A stretch of 64,000 bases of DNA from Hymenobacter sedentarius (GCF_001507645.1 NZ_CP013909.1:1922001-1986000); one strand, 5' to 3'. Shown: positions 1-10,823, counted from the first letter of the stretch. Notes: a model not told the origin generated them from the letters alone. Program-made: numbers and translations.

Positions 1-321
1 GAGCAGCGCACCAAGGAGAGCGGCCTCGAAATGTGGCGCAAAGCGTTGAATAACGTGATGCCCACCGTGGAAGTAAAGAGCCGCCGCGTAGGTGGTGCTA
101 CCTTCCAAGTTCCGATTGAAGTGCGTGCTGACCGCCGCATTTCGGTAGGTGCTAAATGGATGATTCAGTATGCTCGTCGTCGTGGTGAGAAGACCATGAA
201 GGACAAGCTGGCCGGCGAAATCATCGCTGCCGCCAAAGGCGAAGGTGCTGCCGTTAAGAAGAAAGACGACACCCACCGCATGGCAGAGGCTAACAAGGCC
301 TTCTCGCACTTCCGTTTCTAA
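1..321 (+). CDS. rpsG: 30S ribosomal protein S7, C-terminal part (5' end outside window)
   Basis: S7 is a primary 16S rRNA-binding protein that nucleates the head of the small subunit. The reading frame is open from base 1 and gives 106 residues of an expected 155 or so. The S7 core block [20 protein letters not shown] and the motif [12 protein letters not shown] are clear, and the C-terminus ends in AFSHFRF. The gene precedes fusA, as in a classical str operon, so rpsL and the start of rpsG should lie just upstream of the window. The truncation is only the window edge. Confidence 0.97.
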   Translation, partial: EQRTKESGLEMWRKALNNVMPTVEVKSRRVGGATFQVPIEVRADRRISVGAKWMIQYARRRGEKTMKDKLAGEIIAAAKGEGAAVKKKDDTHRMAEANKAFSHFRF

Positions 322-335
322 ACTGGTTAATTGTT

Positions 336-409
336 ATTTGGGGTCTTAGGGACTTGGACTTATTTGACGGATTGTTCTGTTAAACGACCAAGAACCTGAG
401 ACCCCAAAT
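336..409 (+). promoter_or_regulatory. Structured rpsG-fusA intercistronic hairpin
   Basis: The 15-base arms 336-350 (ATTTGGGGTCTTAGG) and 395-409 (CCTGAGACCCCAAAT) pair along their full length with one G-U pair. An inner helix pairs CTTGG (353-357) with CCAAG (388-392). No U tract follows, so a terminator is unlikely. In Escherichia coli, S7 represses its operon by binding an intercistronic site in str mRNA, so a binding site or RNA-processing site is plausible here; that role is inferred. Confidence 0.6.
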
Positions 410-430
410 TTCTAAGCCTTCAACATAATC

Positions 431-2569
<2,139 letters not shown>

Positions 2570-2608
2570 CACCGGTCACTAACTTGGTCAATCGGACCAA
2601 AACCCTCA

Positions 2609-2914
2609 ATGAACCAGAAAATCCGCATTAAGCTGAAGTCCTACGACCACAACCTCGTAGACAAATCGGCCGAGAAAATCGTGAAAGCAGTGAAGGCCAC
2701 CGGTGCCATCGTGAGCGGTCCGATTCCTTTGCCGACCCAAAAAGAGAAGTTCACCGTGCTGCGCTCGCCCCACGTGAACAAGAAGAGCCGGGAGCAGTTC
2801 CAGCTTTGCACCTACAAGCGCCTCGTGGACATCTTCTCGACTTCGTCGAAGACCGTAGATGCCCTGATGAAGCTGGAATTGCCCAGCGGCGTTGACGTAG
2901 AAATCAAAGTCTGA
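2609..2914 (+). CDS. rpsJ: 30S ribosomal protein S10 (NusE)
   Basis: S10 sits in the 30S head and also acts as NusE in transcription antitermination. The 101 residues begin [18 protein letters not shown] and contain the signature [28 protein letters not shown] in outline ([19 protein letters not shown]), which is diagnostic. A small hairpin, TTGGTC (2584-2589) with GACCAA (2595-2600), lies just before the start codon. Normally rplC follows directly; here a strong terminator and a membrane-protein gene intervene, so S10 ends the str transcript instead of leading the S10 operon. Confidence 0.98.
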   Translation: MNQKIRIKLKSYDHNLVDKSAEKIVKAVKATGAIVSGPIPLPTQKEKFTVLRSPHVNKKSREQFQLCTYKRLVDIFSTSSKTVDALMKLELPSGVDVEIKV

Positions 2915-2941
2915 GGATTCGATTTCAGTCTTAATTGAGAT

Positions 2942-2976
2942 AAGCCCCACTGTGATTCGTCGCGGTGGGGCTTTTT
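2942..2976 (+). terminator. Rho-independent terminator after rpsJ
   Basis: AAGCCCCAC (2942-2950) pairs with GTGGGGCTT (2965-2973), followed by a T run. It lies 28 bases after the rpsJ stop codon and separates the str transcript from the downstream ligase-like gene. Confidence 0.9.
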
Positions 2977-3009
2977 CTTTGGAACTTGCGGCAGCACTAC
3001 AATCCCTAC

Positions 3010-4278
3010 ATGCAATCTGTTTTCACTCTTGCTCGCTTGCACCGGGCAGCTATGTTCTTCTGCGTTTGCATTATCGTTGGCATTTTCATTGCCCACTGGT
3101 TTCGTGTCTTGCCCAGTATCGGGATGGCAGGCATTGCCCTTACCGGTTTAATATATGCTGGGGTATACCGCCGAATCGCTAATTGGAACGAATGGCCGGT
3201 ATTCGGAAGCCTGTTCTTAGTGTTCATGTTACACCTAGTTCAGGGATTGAATACTGATGCTGCCAATTACTATGAGTACGGGAAAGACATTGTGCTGCAG
3301 TTGCCTTTCTTGGCTTTGGTGGTAGGGTTTTGGTTGTTGCCGGCACTGCCCGCACGGTACCTGCGGGCGCTTTGGCTTATCCTAATAGCGATAACACTAA
3401 TAGCAGCCCTTGGGGCTACAGTCAATTATCTAATGAATGTTGGCGAAATAAACGAGATGTATCTGCACTCGAAGGTGATGCCAACCGAGCCGGACCATAT
3501 CCGCTTCAGCTTGATTATTACATTGGCAATAGCAGCGGGAGTTCTTCTATTGGTACACAAGGCCATTCATTCCCATTGGCGCCCTTGGCTAATCGGAGGC
3601 CTGATGTTTCTCGCTCTCTTTCTCCATTTGTTGGCAGTACGAAGCGGGGAAATGACATTTTACGTTCTAGGAGCACTAGCTGTGGTGCGTCTTATAAGTC
3701 GGGCCAAGCAGTGGAAACAAGCAGCGACGCTAGCGGCAGTGCTCCTGCTGCTGCCCGCAGTTAGCTTTATCGCTTTACCGACTTTCCGCAATAAGATATT
3801 TAATACACAGGATGATGTAAGCAGTGTTAACCGCAGCTCGGTTGGGAAGACATATTCCATTTCCTCGCGTGTATACTCTTACAAAGTGGCCTTAGCGGTT
3901 TGGAACGAGAATATGTTAATTGGAGTCGGGAAACCAGACCTCAAAACGGAGATGGCAAAGCGCTACGCCATTTTATATCCTGAGCTAACTCCTGAGTATT
4001 ATATACAGCCCCACAACCAATACTTATACAATCTAGCTGCCTACGGTTTACTGGGGCTATTAGTATTCTGTGTGGGCATCTTCTACCCGGCGTGGTGGGC
4101 CCGCCGGAAATATGCTCCTTTGTTGTTGGCGCAATACATTAGCATTGCTCTCTCGTTCTTGGTCGAATACACCTTGGAAACGCAGGTTGGGTTAGCGTAT
4201 GTAGTGTTCTTCTTGTTTCTGGCCTTGCAGGGCTCTCTGCCCGCTACGGAAAATGACACCCAATGGCGACCTGCTTAA
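3010..4278 (+). CDS. O-antigen ligase/polymerase-type multispanning membrane protein
   Basis: The 422-residue product is strongly hydrophobic, with about ten or more membrane segments. Near the C-terminus it carries the pattern PHNQYLYNLAAYGLLGLL, typical of the Wzy_C/WaaL family that transfers or polymerises lipid-linked glycans in the cytoplasmic membrane. An upstream in-frame GTG at 2965 lies inside the terminator stem, so I prefer the ATG at 3010; an ATG at 3052 is also possible. Its position between rpsJ and rplC is very unusual. The gene looks visibly AT-richer than its neighbours, with many TTA and ATA codons, suggesting acquisition by transfer. The substrate is unknown. Confidence 0.8.
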   Translation: MQSVFTLARLHRAAMFFCVCIIVGIFIAHWFRVLPSIGMAGIALTGLIYAGVYRRIANWNEWPVFGSLFLVFMLHLVQGLNTDAANYYEYGKDIVLQLPFLALVVGFWLLPALPARYLRALWLILIAITLIAALGATVNYLMNVGEINEMYLHSKVMPTEPDHIRFSLIITLAIAAGVLLLVHKAIHSHWRPWLIGGLMFLALFLHLLAVRSGEMTFYVLGALAVVRLISRAKQWKQAATLAAVLLLLPAVSFIALPTFRNKIFNTQDDVSSVNRSSVGKTYSISSRVYSYKVALAVWNENMLIGVGKPDLKTEMAKRYAILYPELTPEYYIQPHNQYLYNLAAYGLLGLLVFCVGIFYPAWWARRKYAPLLLAQYISIALSFLVEYTLETQVGLAYVVFFLFLALQGSLPATENDTQWRPA

Positions 4279-4342
4279 ACTGTTGCAGATTGAGCCATAA
4301 AGTCAGCTAACAGCCTCATCTAGAAAATATTTCTACCTGTGG

Positions 4343-4374
4343 TTGTGATTACCGAGGCTTTTTTTCTATCTTTG
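4343..4374 (+). promoter_or_regulatory. Bacteroidota-type promoter for the S10 operon (rplC)
   Basis: TATCTTTG (4367-4374) matches the Bacteroidota -7 box TAnnTTTG exactly. A TTG (4343-4345) lies 21 bases upstream as a -33 element. Transcription would start near 4380 and leave a leader of about 55 bases before rplC. Confidence 0.75.
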
Positions 4375-4386
4375 CACTCCCTTAGC

Positions 4387-4415
4387 GAAAACGGCACTCG
4401 GCCGTTTTCTTTTTG
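4387..4415 (+). promoter_or_regulatory. Attenuator-like hairpin in the rplC leader
   Basis: GAAAACGGC (4387-4395) pairs perfectly with GCCGTTTTC (4401-4409), with a 5-base loop and then TTTTTG. The shape is that of an intrinsic terminator, but it sits between the promoter and the rplC start. An attenuator is possible, by analogy with the L4-controlled S10 leader of Escherichia coli; the similarity is positional only. Confidence 0.5.
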
Positions 4416-4436
4416 TGTCATTTAATCATTAATAGA

Positions 4437-5057
4437 ATGCCTGGCATCATCGGTAAGAAAATCGGTATGACAAGCCTCTTCACTCCGGATGGGAAAAACA
4501 TTCCCTGCACGCTCATCGAAGCGGGTCCGTGCGTAGTGACGCAGGTTAAGACTATCGCGAATGACGGCTACACCGCCATTCAAATTGGGTACGGCGAGAA
4601 AAAAGCCAAGAACACGACCAAAGCATTGGTTGGTCACTTCGCTAAAGCTGGTACTACCCCCAAGAAAAAATTGGTTGAATTCCGCCTCGACGCCGAATCG
4701 ACCTATGCCGCCGGCGCCACCATCGATGCTACTCTTTTCGAAGAGGGCGAGTTTGTGGACGTGGTGGGTACTTCCAAAGGCAAGGGTTTCCAGGGCGTTG
4801 TAAAGCGTTACAACTTCCAGGGTGTTGGTGGCCAGACCCACGGTCAGCACAACCGCCTGCGTCACCCCGGTTCTATCGGTGCTTGCTCCTGGCCTTCGCG
4901 CGTATTCAAAGGAATGCGTATGGGTGGCCGGATGGGCAATGACCGCGTGAAAGTGCAGAACCTAAAGGTGATGCGCGTAGTAGGCGACAAGAACCTGATT
5001 CTGGTGAGCGGCTCGATTCCCGGCGCGAAGAATTCTTACGTGGTAATCGAGAAATAG
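4437..5057 (+). CDS. rplC: 50S ribosomal protein L3
   Basis: L3 binds 23S rRNA near the peptidyl-transferase centre and is an early assembly protein. The 206 residues start [15 protein letters not shown], and the core loop motif [19 protein letters not shown] is present, followed by GMRMGGRMG. An upstream in-frame ATG at 4413 would add eight residues not seen in L3, so 4437 is chosen. It heads the S10 operon here under its own promoter, with rplD starting 9 bases after its stop. Confidence 0.97.
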   Translation: MPGIIGKKIGMTSLFTPDGKNIPCTLIEAGPCVVTQVKTIANDGYTAIQIGYGEKKAKNTTKALVGHFAKAGTTPKKKLVEFRLDAESTYAAGATIDATLFEEGEFVDVVGTSKGKGFQGVVKRYNFQGVGGQTHGQHNRLRHPGSIGACSWPSRVFKGMRMGGRMGNDRVKVQNLKVMRVVGDKNLILVSGSIPGAKNSYVVIEK

Positions 5058-5066
5058 ACTAGTACG

Positions 5067-5705
5067 ATGGAACTCGCAGTATATAACCTCAAAGGCGAAG
5101 ACACCGGCCGCAAAGTGACCCTGTCTGACGCCATCTTCGGTCTCGAAGTAAACGAGCACGTGATGTACCTGGACGTGAAACAGTACTTGGCCAACCAGCG
5201 CCAGGGCACGCACAAGTCCAAGCAGCGCAACGAGGTGCACGGCACCACGAAGAAGCTCAAGAAACAAAAAGGTACGGGCGGTGCCCGCGCCGGCAGCATG
5301 AAGTCGGGTGTGTTCGTAGGTGGTGGCCGGATGTTCGGTCCTCAGCCCCGCGACTACAGCTTCAAGCTGAACAAGAAGACCAAGCGCGTAGCTCGTCTCT
5401 CAGCTCTTTCGAGCCTGGCGAAGGATGGCAAAATCTCCCTCGTGGAGAACATCGCCATGGATGCTCCCCGCACCAAGGACTTCGTCGCCATCTTGGACGG
5501 CCTCAAGCTGAACAATGGCAAAAAGACCATGCTTGTTACCGGTGAGGTAAACAAGAACGTTGTTCTCAGCGCCCGCAACCTGCAGAAAGTGAAAGTGTCG
5601 ACGCCAATCGGCCTCAACACCCACGACCTGCTAAACACGGACACGCTGCTGATTTCGGAAGACGGCATGGCTTCATTGGTTGAACTCTATAGCACCGCCG
5701 AATAA
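5067..5705 (+). CDS. rplD: 50S ribosomal protein L4
   Basis: L4 lines the polypeptide exit tunnel; in some bacteria it also represses its own operon. The 212 residues begin MELAVYNLKGEDTGRKVTL and contain the basic extended loop motif KKQKGTGGARAGSMKSGVF that reaches the tunnel. Its stop codon overlaps the rplW start by one base (TAATG at 5703-5707), indicating translational coupling with L23. Confidence 0.97.
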   Translation: MELAVYNLKGEDTGRKVTLSDAIFGLEVNEHVMYLDVKQYLANQRQGTHKSKQRNEVHGTTKKLKKQKGTGGARAGSMKSGVFVGGGRMFGPQPRDYSFKLNKKTKRVARLSALSSLAKDGKISLVENIAMDAPRTKDFVAILDGLKLNNGKKTMLVTGEVNKNVVLSARNLQKVKVSTPIGLNTHDLLNTDTLLISEDGMASLVELYSTAE

Positions 5706-5992
5706 TGAGCACGCTGAAACGCCCCATCGTGACCGAAAAGGCCACCGGCCTCAACGAAAAAGGTCGCTACACTTTTGAAGTGGAGCGCACGGCCAACAAA
5801 GTGCAAATCAAGAAGGACATCGAAACGCTGTACGGCGTGACTGTGACCGAGATTAACACGATGCGCACCATTGGCAAAATGAAGTCGAAAGGTACCAAAG
5901 GCGGTCAAGTGACCGGCCGTCGGGCCCATGGCAAAAAAGCAATCGTTACCGTGAAAGAAGGCGATGTAATCGACTTCTACGGCAACCTCTAG
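5705..5992 (+). CDS. rplW: 50S ribosomal protein L23
   Basis: L23 sits at the exit of the nascent-chain tunnel and docks trigger factor and SRP. The 95 residues start MSTLKRPIVTEKATGLNEKG, the typical L23 N-terminus (LKRPIVTEK), and end with KEGDVIDFYGNL. The start codon overlaps the rplD stop by one base. The 53-base gap to rplB shows no clear structure. Confidence 0.97.
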   Translation: MSTLKRPIVTEKATGLNEKGRYTFEVERTANKVQIKKDIETLYGVTVTEINTMRTIGKMKSKGTKGGQVTGRRAHGKKAIVTVKEGDVIDFYGNL

Positions 5993-6045
5993 GCCGCCAG
6001 CTTCGCCTCCTAATTTTTCCGCCGCAAAAGCACAACTAGCTAGTA

Positions 6046-6873
6046 ATGGCACTTAAAAAACTCAGACCAACCAGCCCAGGGCAACGTTTCCGCGTTGCGC
6101 CGGCGTTCGACGAGATTACCACGTCGACCCCGGAGAAGTCGCTGATGACTTCCCTCCCCAAATCGGGTGGCCGGAACTCTTCCGGTAAAATGTCCAACCG
6201 CTACATCGGCGGTGGTCATAAAACCCAGTACCGTATCGTGGACTTCAAGCGCGACAAAGCCGGTGTTCCGGCTACCGTGAAGACCATCGAGTACGACCCC
6301 AACCGTACCGCCCGCATCGCTCTGCTCAGCTACGCTGACGGCGAGAAGCGCTACATCATCGCGCCCGCCGGCATGACGGTAGGTACGACGGTCGTATCGG
6401 GCACGGGCGTAGCTCCCGAAGTTGGCAATACCTTGCCGCTCCGTGAGATTCCCCTCGGTACCATCCTCCACAACATTGAGCTGCAGCCCGGCCAGGGTGC
6501 GGCCATGGCCCGTTCGGCCGGCACGTACGCCCAGCTGGTGGCTCGCGAAGAGCGTTACGCAACCTTGAAATTGCCTTCCGGCGAAATGCGCATGGTCCTC
6601 GTGACTTGCATGGCCACGGTTGGTACCGTTTCTAACGGCGACCACATGAACACCCGGATGGGTAAGGCAGGCCGTAACCGGTGGGCTGGTCGTCGTCCCC
6701 GCGTTCGTGGTGTAGCCATGAACCCTGTCGACCACCCCATGGGTGGTGGTGAAGGCAAATCGTCGGGTGGTCACCCACGTAGCCGCAATGGTATTTTGGC
6801 TAAGGGCCAGAAGACCCGCAACAAGAACAAGTATTCGGAGAACCTGATTGTGAGCCGTAAAGGCAAGAAGTAA
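6046..6873 (+). CDS. rplB: 50S ribosomal protein L2
   Basis: L2 is a primary 23S rRNA-binding protein needed for subunit association and peptidyl transfer. The product has 275 residues, the usual length. It begins [17 protein letters not shown] and carries the conserved C-terminal block [19 protein letters not shown], which includes the essential histidine region. rpsS starts three bases after its stop. Confidence 0.98.
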   Translation: MALKKLRPTSPGQRFRVAPAFDEITTSTPEKSLMTSLPKSGGRNSSGKMSNRYIGGGHKTQYRIVDFKRDKAGVPATVKTIEYDPNRTARIALLSYADGEKRYIIAPAGMTVGTTVVSGTGVAPEVGNTLPLREIPLGTILHNIELQPGQGAAMARSAGTYAQLVAREERYATLKLPSGEMRMVLVTCMATVGTVSNGDHMNTRMGKAGRNRWAGRRPRVRGVAMNPVDHPMGGGEGKSSGGHPRSRNGILAKGQKTRNKNKYSENLIVSRKGKK

Positions 6874-6876
6874 TAT

Positions 6877-7155
6877 ATGGCACGTTCACTCAAAAAAGGG
6901 CCGTACATTGACTTCCGGCTGGAAAAGAAAGTCACGGCACTCGAAACGGCTGGTAAAAAGTCGGTGGTGAAGACCTGGTCGCGCCGCTCGATGATTTCCC
7001 CGGATTTCGTTGGCCACACGTTCGCTGTTCACAACGGCAATAAGTTCATCCCGGTGTATGTGACCGAGAACATGGTAGGGCACAAGTTGGGCGAATTTGC
7101 CCCGACGCGCAACTTCCGTGGTCACGTCGCCAAAAAAGATAAAGGCAAGCGCTAA
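6877..7155 (+). CDS. rpsS: 30S ribosomal protein S19
   Basis: S19 binds 16S rRNA in the 30S head beside S13 and contacts the A-site tRNA region. The 92 residues begin [19 protein letters not shown] and include [20 protein letters not shown] and the C-terminal [13 protein letters not shown], all hallmark S19 blocks. rplV follows after one base. Confidence 0.98.
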   Translation: MARSLKKGPYIDFRLEKKVTALETAGKKSVVKTWSRRSMISPDFVGHTFAVHNGNKFIPVYVTENMVGHKLGEFAPTRNFRGHVAKKDKGKR

Positions 7156-7156
7156 G

Positions 7157-7579
7157 ATGGAAGCAGTAGCAAAACTCCGCAATGTGCCGACCTCGCCTCG
7201 CAAGATGCGTTTGGTGGCCGACCTCGTGCGCGGCAAGAAAGTGACCCAGGCCCTCGGCCTGTTGCGCTTCGAAGCCAACATCGGCGCCGAGAAGATTGAG
7301 AAACTGCTCCTTTCGGCTTTGGCCAACTGGCAGCAGCACAACGAAGAAGAGCGGATTGAGGACGCAAACCTCTACATCAGCGAAATCTTCGTGGACGAAG
7401 GACGCCAGCTGAAGCGCCTGCGCCCCGCCCCCCAGGGCCGTGGCCACCGCATCCGCAAGCGTAGCAACCACGTGACGCTGAAAATCGACACGAAAGTGGA
7501 GAAGCTCGGCAAGAAAACCACCGAGCACGCTAAGCAAGTTGGTACTACCGATAACCCTAAGGCCGACGCCAAATCCTAA
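7157..7579 (+). CDS. rplV: 50S ribosomal protein L22
   Basis: L22 contacts all six domains of 23S rRNA and its loop lines the exit tunnel. The 140-residue form starts [20 protein letters not shown] at 7157. A longer in-frame start at 7097 would overlap rpsS by about 60 bases and lacks family support. The tunnel loop region [20 protein letters not shown] is intact. The C-terminus has a lysine-rich extension of about 20 residues. It lies one base after rpsS and six before rpsC. Confidence 0.96.
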   Translation: MEAVAKLRNVPTSPRKMRLVADLVRGKKVTQALGLLRFEANIGAEKIEKLLLSALANWQQHNEEERIEDANLYISEIFVDEGRQLKRLRPAPQGRGHRIRKRSNHVTLKIDTKVEKLGKKTTEHAKQVGTTDNPKADAKS

Positions 7580-7585
7580 TTCAAT

Positions 7586-8473
7586 ATGGGACAGAAAGTA
7601 AATCCGGTTGGCTTCCGCTTGGGAGTAATCAAAGGCTGGGACTCCAACTGGTACGGCGGCAAGGACTTCGCCGAGAAATTGGTGGAGGACGAGAAAATCC
7701 GCAAGTACATCAACGCTCGCATTCAGAAAGGCGGCATCAGCCGCATTGTGATTGAGCGCACCCTGAAGCGCATCACCATCACCATCAACACGGCTCGTCC
7801 GGGTGTGGTAATTGGTAAAGGCGGCCAGGAAGTGGACAAGATTAAGGACGAGCTGAAGCAAATCACCAGCAAAGACGTTCAAATCAACATCTTCGAAATC
7901 AAGCGTCCGGAGTTGGATGCCAAGCTGGTAGGCGAGAGCATCGCCCAGCAGTTGGCTGCTCGTATCTCCTTCCGTCGCGCCATGAAAATGTCTATCCAAG
8001 CCGCCATGCGGGTTGGCGCTGAAGGCATCAAGATTCAGTGCGGTGGCCGTCTCGGCGGTGCTGAAATTGCCCGTTCGGAGCAGTACAAAGAAGGTCGTAC
8101 GCCGCTGCACACGCTGCGCGCTGACATCGACTACGCTTTGTCAGAAGCTCAAACCGTATATGGCAAAATCGGCATCAAGGTGTGGGTAATGCGTGGTGAG
8201 GTGTTCGGCAAGCCCGACCTATCGCCCAACCAGCAGCTCACCAACCCCGGTGGCGACGCCGGTGGACGTCGTGACGATCGTGGCCCTCGTGGCGAGCGTC
8301 GTGACGGTGACCGTGGTCCTCGTCGTGACGGCGACCGTGGTGGCCGTGGTGGTGCAGACCGTGGCGGTAACGCCGGCGGTGGTGCTCCCCGCGGCGACAA
8401 CGCCGGTCCTCGTCGCAATGGTCCCGCCGCTGGTGGTGGAGCCGGTGGTGCTGCTCGCGGCCCGCGTCGCTAG
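7586..8473 (+). CDS. rpsC: 30S ribosomal protein S3 with Arg/Gly-rich C-terminal tail
   Basis: S3 forms part of the mRNA entry channel and helicase site of the 30S subunit. Residues 1-215 are a normal S3: N-terminus [22 protein letters not shown] motif [10 protein letters not shown] near residues 74-83, and the C-terminal domain with [11 protein letters not shown]. Residues 221-295 form a low-complexity tail of repeated RRDGDRG, RGG and GGAGG-like units, about 75 residues beyond the usual end. Such RG-rich tails are typical of RNA-binding disordered regions; its function here is unknown. Confidence 0.96.
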   Translation: MGQKVNPVGFRLGVIKGWDSNWYGGKDFAEKLVEDEKIRKYINARIQKGGISRIVIERTLKRITITINTARPGVVIGKGGQEVDKIKDELKQITSKDVQINIFEIKRPELDAKLVGESIAQQLAARISFRRAMKMSIQAAMRVGAEGIKIQCGGRLGGAEIARSEQYKEGRTPLHTLRADIDYALSEAQTVYGKIGIKVWVMRGEVFGKPDLSPNQQLTNPGGDAGGRRDDRGPRGERRDGDRGPRRDGDRGGRGGADRGGNAGGGAPRGDNAGPRRNGPAAGGGAGGAARGPRR

Positions 8474-8487
8474 AACAAGTCAAAGGA

Positions 8488-8525
8488 ATTTCACTTCGTT
8501 TGCCATAGGGTGAACGAAGTGAAAT
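8488..8525 (+). promoter_or_regulatory. Perfect 13-bp hairpin between rpsC and rplP
   Basis: ATTTCACTTCGTT (8488-8500) pairs perfectly with AACGAAGTGAAAT (8513-8525) around a 12-base loop. It occupies a 103-base gap in an otherwise tightly packed operon and has no U tract. It may be an RNA-processing or protein-binding site, or a weak terminator. Confidence 0.55.
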
Positions 8526-8576
8526 GTTCGACTGTTCGCCCCTTTCTTACAGAACACTCTCTTTTATTAAAATCAA

Positions 8577-9002
8577 ATGTTACAACCGAAAAGGACCAAG
8601 TATCGCAAGATGCAAAAGGGTCGCGTAACAGGCCTCGCCTACCGCGGCAGCTCCATAGACTTCGGTTCGTTCGCCATCAAGTCGCTTGAGGTTTCTTGGA
8701 TTACGGCTCGCCAGATTGAGGCAGCTCGTATCGCCATGACCCGCGCCATGAAACGCGAAGGGCAAGTATGGATTCGCATTTTCCCCGACAAGCCAATTAC
8801 CAAGAAGCCTGCTGAAGTGCGGATGGGTAAGGGCAAAGGCTCTCCCGAGTATTGGGTGGCCTGCGTAAAGCCGGGTCAAATCATGTTCGAGTCGGACGGT
8901 GTTTCGCTGGAAGTAGCCAAGGAGTCGCTGCGTCTGGCGGCTCAGAAGCTGCCCGTACGGACTTCATTCGTGGTTCGCCGCGACTATACCGACGCTGCTT
9001 AA
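8577..9002 (+). CDS. rplP: 50S ribosomal protein L16
   Basis: L16 helps position A-site tRNA in the 50S subunit and is a late assembly protein. The 141 residues begin [16 protein letters not shown] and include the segment [40 protein letters not shown] in outline and the C-terminal [12 protein letters not shown]. The start follows the rpsC-rplP hairpin and AAAATCAA, with no Shine-Dalgarno. rpmC begins three bases after its stop. Confidence 0.97.
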   Translation: MLQPKRTKYRKMQKGRVTGLAYRGSSIDFGSFAIKSLEVSWITARQIEAARIAMTRAMKREGQVWIRIFPDKPITKKPAEVRMGKGKGSPEYWVACVKPGQIMFESDGVSLEVAKESLRLAAQKLPVRTSFVVRRDYTDAA

Positions 9003-9005
9003 GTC

Positions 9006-9221
9006 ATGAAGAACAAGACCGACCTCAAAGGCCTTTCCGCCGAAGCGCTGAAAGAGCAACTCACCGCCGAGAAGGCCCAGGGCCAGCAACTGCGTTTCGC
9101 GCACGCGATTTCGCCCCTGGAGAACCCTGCCCGTCTCAAGGCCAACCGTAAAAACGTCGCCCGCTTGCTCACCGAGCAGACTCGTCGGAATAACGAGCAG
9201 GCCACTAACCCCGCTCAATAA
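9006..9221 (+). CDS. rpmC: 50S ribosomal protein L29
   Basis: L29 is a small two-helix protein beside L23 at the tunnel exit. The 71 residues start MKNKTDLKGLSAEALKEQL and carry the L29 helix pattern with ENPARLKANRKNVARLLTE, which matches the family motif NPARIRxxRRxIARIxT. It lies between rplP and rpsQ with three-base gaps on either side, the standard position. Confidence 0.95.
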   Translation: MKNKTDLKGLSAEALKEQLTAEKAQGQQLRFAHAISPLENPARLKANRKNVARLLTEQTRRNNEQATNPAQ

Positions 9222-9224
9222 CCG

Positions 9225-9521
9225 ATGGCAACCGACGTAACAACCCAAGACCAAGCCGTAGCTGAAGACTCGCGCAACATGCGCAAGGAAATCACCGGCA
9301 CGGTAACGAGCTCGAAGATGGACAAGTCCATCACCGTGGCTGTGGTGCAGAAACAAAAGCACCCCATGTACGGCAAGTTCGTGACCAAAACCACGAAATT
9401 CCACGCCCACGACGAGAACAACGAGTGTGGCGAAGGTGATACGGTGCGCATCATGAGCACCCGTCCCCTGAGCAAAACCAAGCGGTGGCGCCTGGTGGAA
9501 ATTATTGAACGCGCTAAATAA
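9225..9521 (+). CDS. rpsQ: 30S ribosomal protein S17
   Basis: S17 is a primary 16S rRNA-binding OB-fold protein. The 98-residue product has the S17 core ([49 protein letters not shown]). About 14 residues precede the usual N-terminus ([15 protein letters not shown]), giving a modest extension. An internal ATG at the core MRKE is an alternative start, but the tight three-base spacing to rpmC favours 9225. Confidence 0.96.
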   Translation: MATDVTTQDQAVAEDSRNMRKEITGTVTSSKMDKSITVAVVQKQKHPMYGKFVTKTTKFHAHDENNECGEGDTVRIMSTRPLSKTKRWRLVEIIERAK

Positions 9522-9530
9522 TCTAATTCG

Positions 9531-9899
9531 ATGATACAGCAAGAATCCCGCCTGACGGTGGCCGATAACAGCGGCGCTAAGGAAGTCCTCTGCATCCGCG
9601 TTTTGGGTGGCACGGGCAAGAAATACGCCAGCGTTGGCGACAAGATTGTGGTAGCTATTAAGTCGGCTATCCCTTCCGGCAACGCCAAGAAAGGCACCGT
9701 GAGCAAAGCCGTAGTAGTTCGTGTGAAGAAAGAAGTACGCCGCAAAGACGGGTCGTACATTCGCTTCGACGACAACGCTGCTGTGTTGCTCAACAACAAC
9801 GACGAGCCCCGCGGCACGCGCATCTTTGGCCCAGTGGCCCGGGAGCTGCGTGAGCGTCAGTTCATGAAAATTGTATCGCTGGCCCCCGAAGTACTGTAA
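9531..9899 (+). CDS. rplN: 50S ribosomal protein L14
   Basis: L14 lies at the subunit interface and contacts 16S rRNA. The 122 residues, exactly the family length, begin [19 protein letters not shown] and include the signature region [16 protein letters not shown] and [15 protein letters not shown]. It sits in the canonical spc order between rpsQ and rplX. Confidence 0.98.
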   Translation: MIQQESRLTVADNSGAKEVLCIRVLGGTGKKYASVGDKIVVAIKSAIPSGNAKKGTVSKAVVVRVKKEVRRKDGSYIRFDDNAAVLLNNNDEPRGTRIFGPVARELRERQFMKIVSLAPEVL

Positions 9900-9902
9900 G
9901 CT

Positions 9903-10247
9903 ATGGCTATCAAAAAAGCAGCCCCCGTACAACTGCACGTGAAGTCGGGCGACACCGTAAAGGTGATTGCTGGCGACGAGCGCGGCAAGACCGGCGTTAT
10001 CAAGTCGGTAAACCGGGTGACCCAGCGCGTAACCGTTGAAGGTCTGAACCTGGTGACGAAACACAACAAGCCGAGCGCCAAATCGCCCCAGGGCGGCATC
10101 ACCAAGATGGAGGCGCCCATGCACGTGAGCAATGTGCAGGCTATCAACCCCACCACCGGTGAGCGTGTGCGCAAAGGCGCCGCAGCCGCAGCAGCTTCGG
10201 CTGCTGCTCCTGCAAAAGCCAAGCGTGCCACTGCCAAAACGGCTTAA
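9903..10247 (+). CDS. rplX: 50S ribosomal protein L24
   Basis: L24 starts 50S assembly by binding the 5' end of 23S rRNA. The 114 residues have the KOW motif (VKSGDTVKVIAGDERGKTGV) and the block VEGLNLVTKHNKPS. The last 25 residues are alanine-rich and basic (AAAAAASAAAPAKAKR-like), a common variable tail. The gap from rplN is three bases. Confidence 0.97.
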   Translation: MAIKKAAPVQLHVKSGDTVKVIAGDERGKTGVIKSVNRVTQRVTVEGLNLVTKHNKPSAKSPQGGITKMEAPMHVSNVQAINPTTGERVRKGAAAAAASAAAPAKAKRATAKTA

Positions 10248-10262
10248 TCCGCCCCCTGCATC

Positions 10263-10811
10263 ATGGCCCGTCTCAAAGACATTTATAACAAAGACGTAGT
10301 ACCGGCGCTCCAGGAGAAATTCCAGTTCAAGAGCATCATGCAGGTACCACGCATCACCAAAATCTGCATTAACCGCGGTATTGGTGCTGCTGTCGCCGAT
10401 AAGAAATTGGTCGATAACGGTGTGGAAGAGCTCACGACCATTACCGGTCAGAAAGCCGTTCCAACCATTGCCAAGCGTTCGGTGTCGAACTTTAAGCTCC
10501 GGGAAGGTATGCCCATCGGTGCTAAAGTGACGTTGCGCGGCGAGCGCATGTACGAGTTCATGGACCGTCTTCTGACGGTGGCCCTGCCCCGCGTACGTGA
10601 CTTCAAAGGCATCAACGACAAAGGGTTCGATGGTCGTGGCAACTACACGCTTGGCGTGAAGGAGCAAATCATCTTCCCCGAAATCTCGATTGACAAAATC
10701 AAAGGCATCTCGGGCATGGACATCACGTTCGTGACCACTGCCGAGAACGATGAGCAGAGCTACGAGCTGCTAAAAGCTTTCGGTATGCCTTTCGCAAACG
10801 CTAACAAATAA
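10263..10811 (+). CDS. rplE: 50S ribosomal protein L5
   Basis: L5 binds 5S rRNA and contacts P-site tRNA. The 182 residues begin [20 protein letters not shown] and carry the L5 signature around [33 protein letters not shown] and [15 protein letters not shown]. The usual C-terminal FGMPF is present. It is followed by rpsN after 12 bases. Confidence 0.98.
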   Translation: MARLKDIYNKDVVPALQEKFQFKSIMQVPRITKICINRGIGAAVADKKLVDNGVEELTTITGQKAVPTIAKRSVSNFKLREGMPIGAKVTLRGERMYEFMDRLLTVALPRVRDFKGINDKGFDGRGNYTLGVKEQIIFPEISIDKIKGISGMDITFVTTAENDEQSYELLKAFGMPFANANK

Positions 10812-10823
10812 TCTCCCTGACTC

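Noticed and set aside
8964-10667. 567-residue - strand frame opposite rpmC-rplE
   Set aside because: It spans five ribosomal genes on the other strand and shows no recognisable domain.
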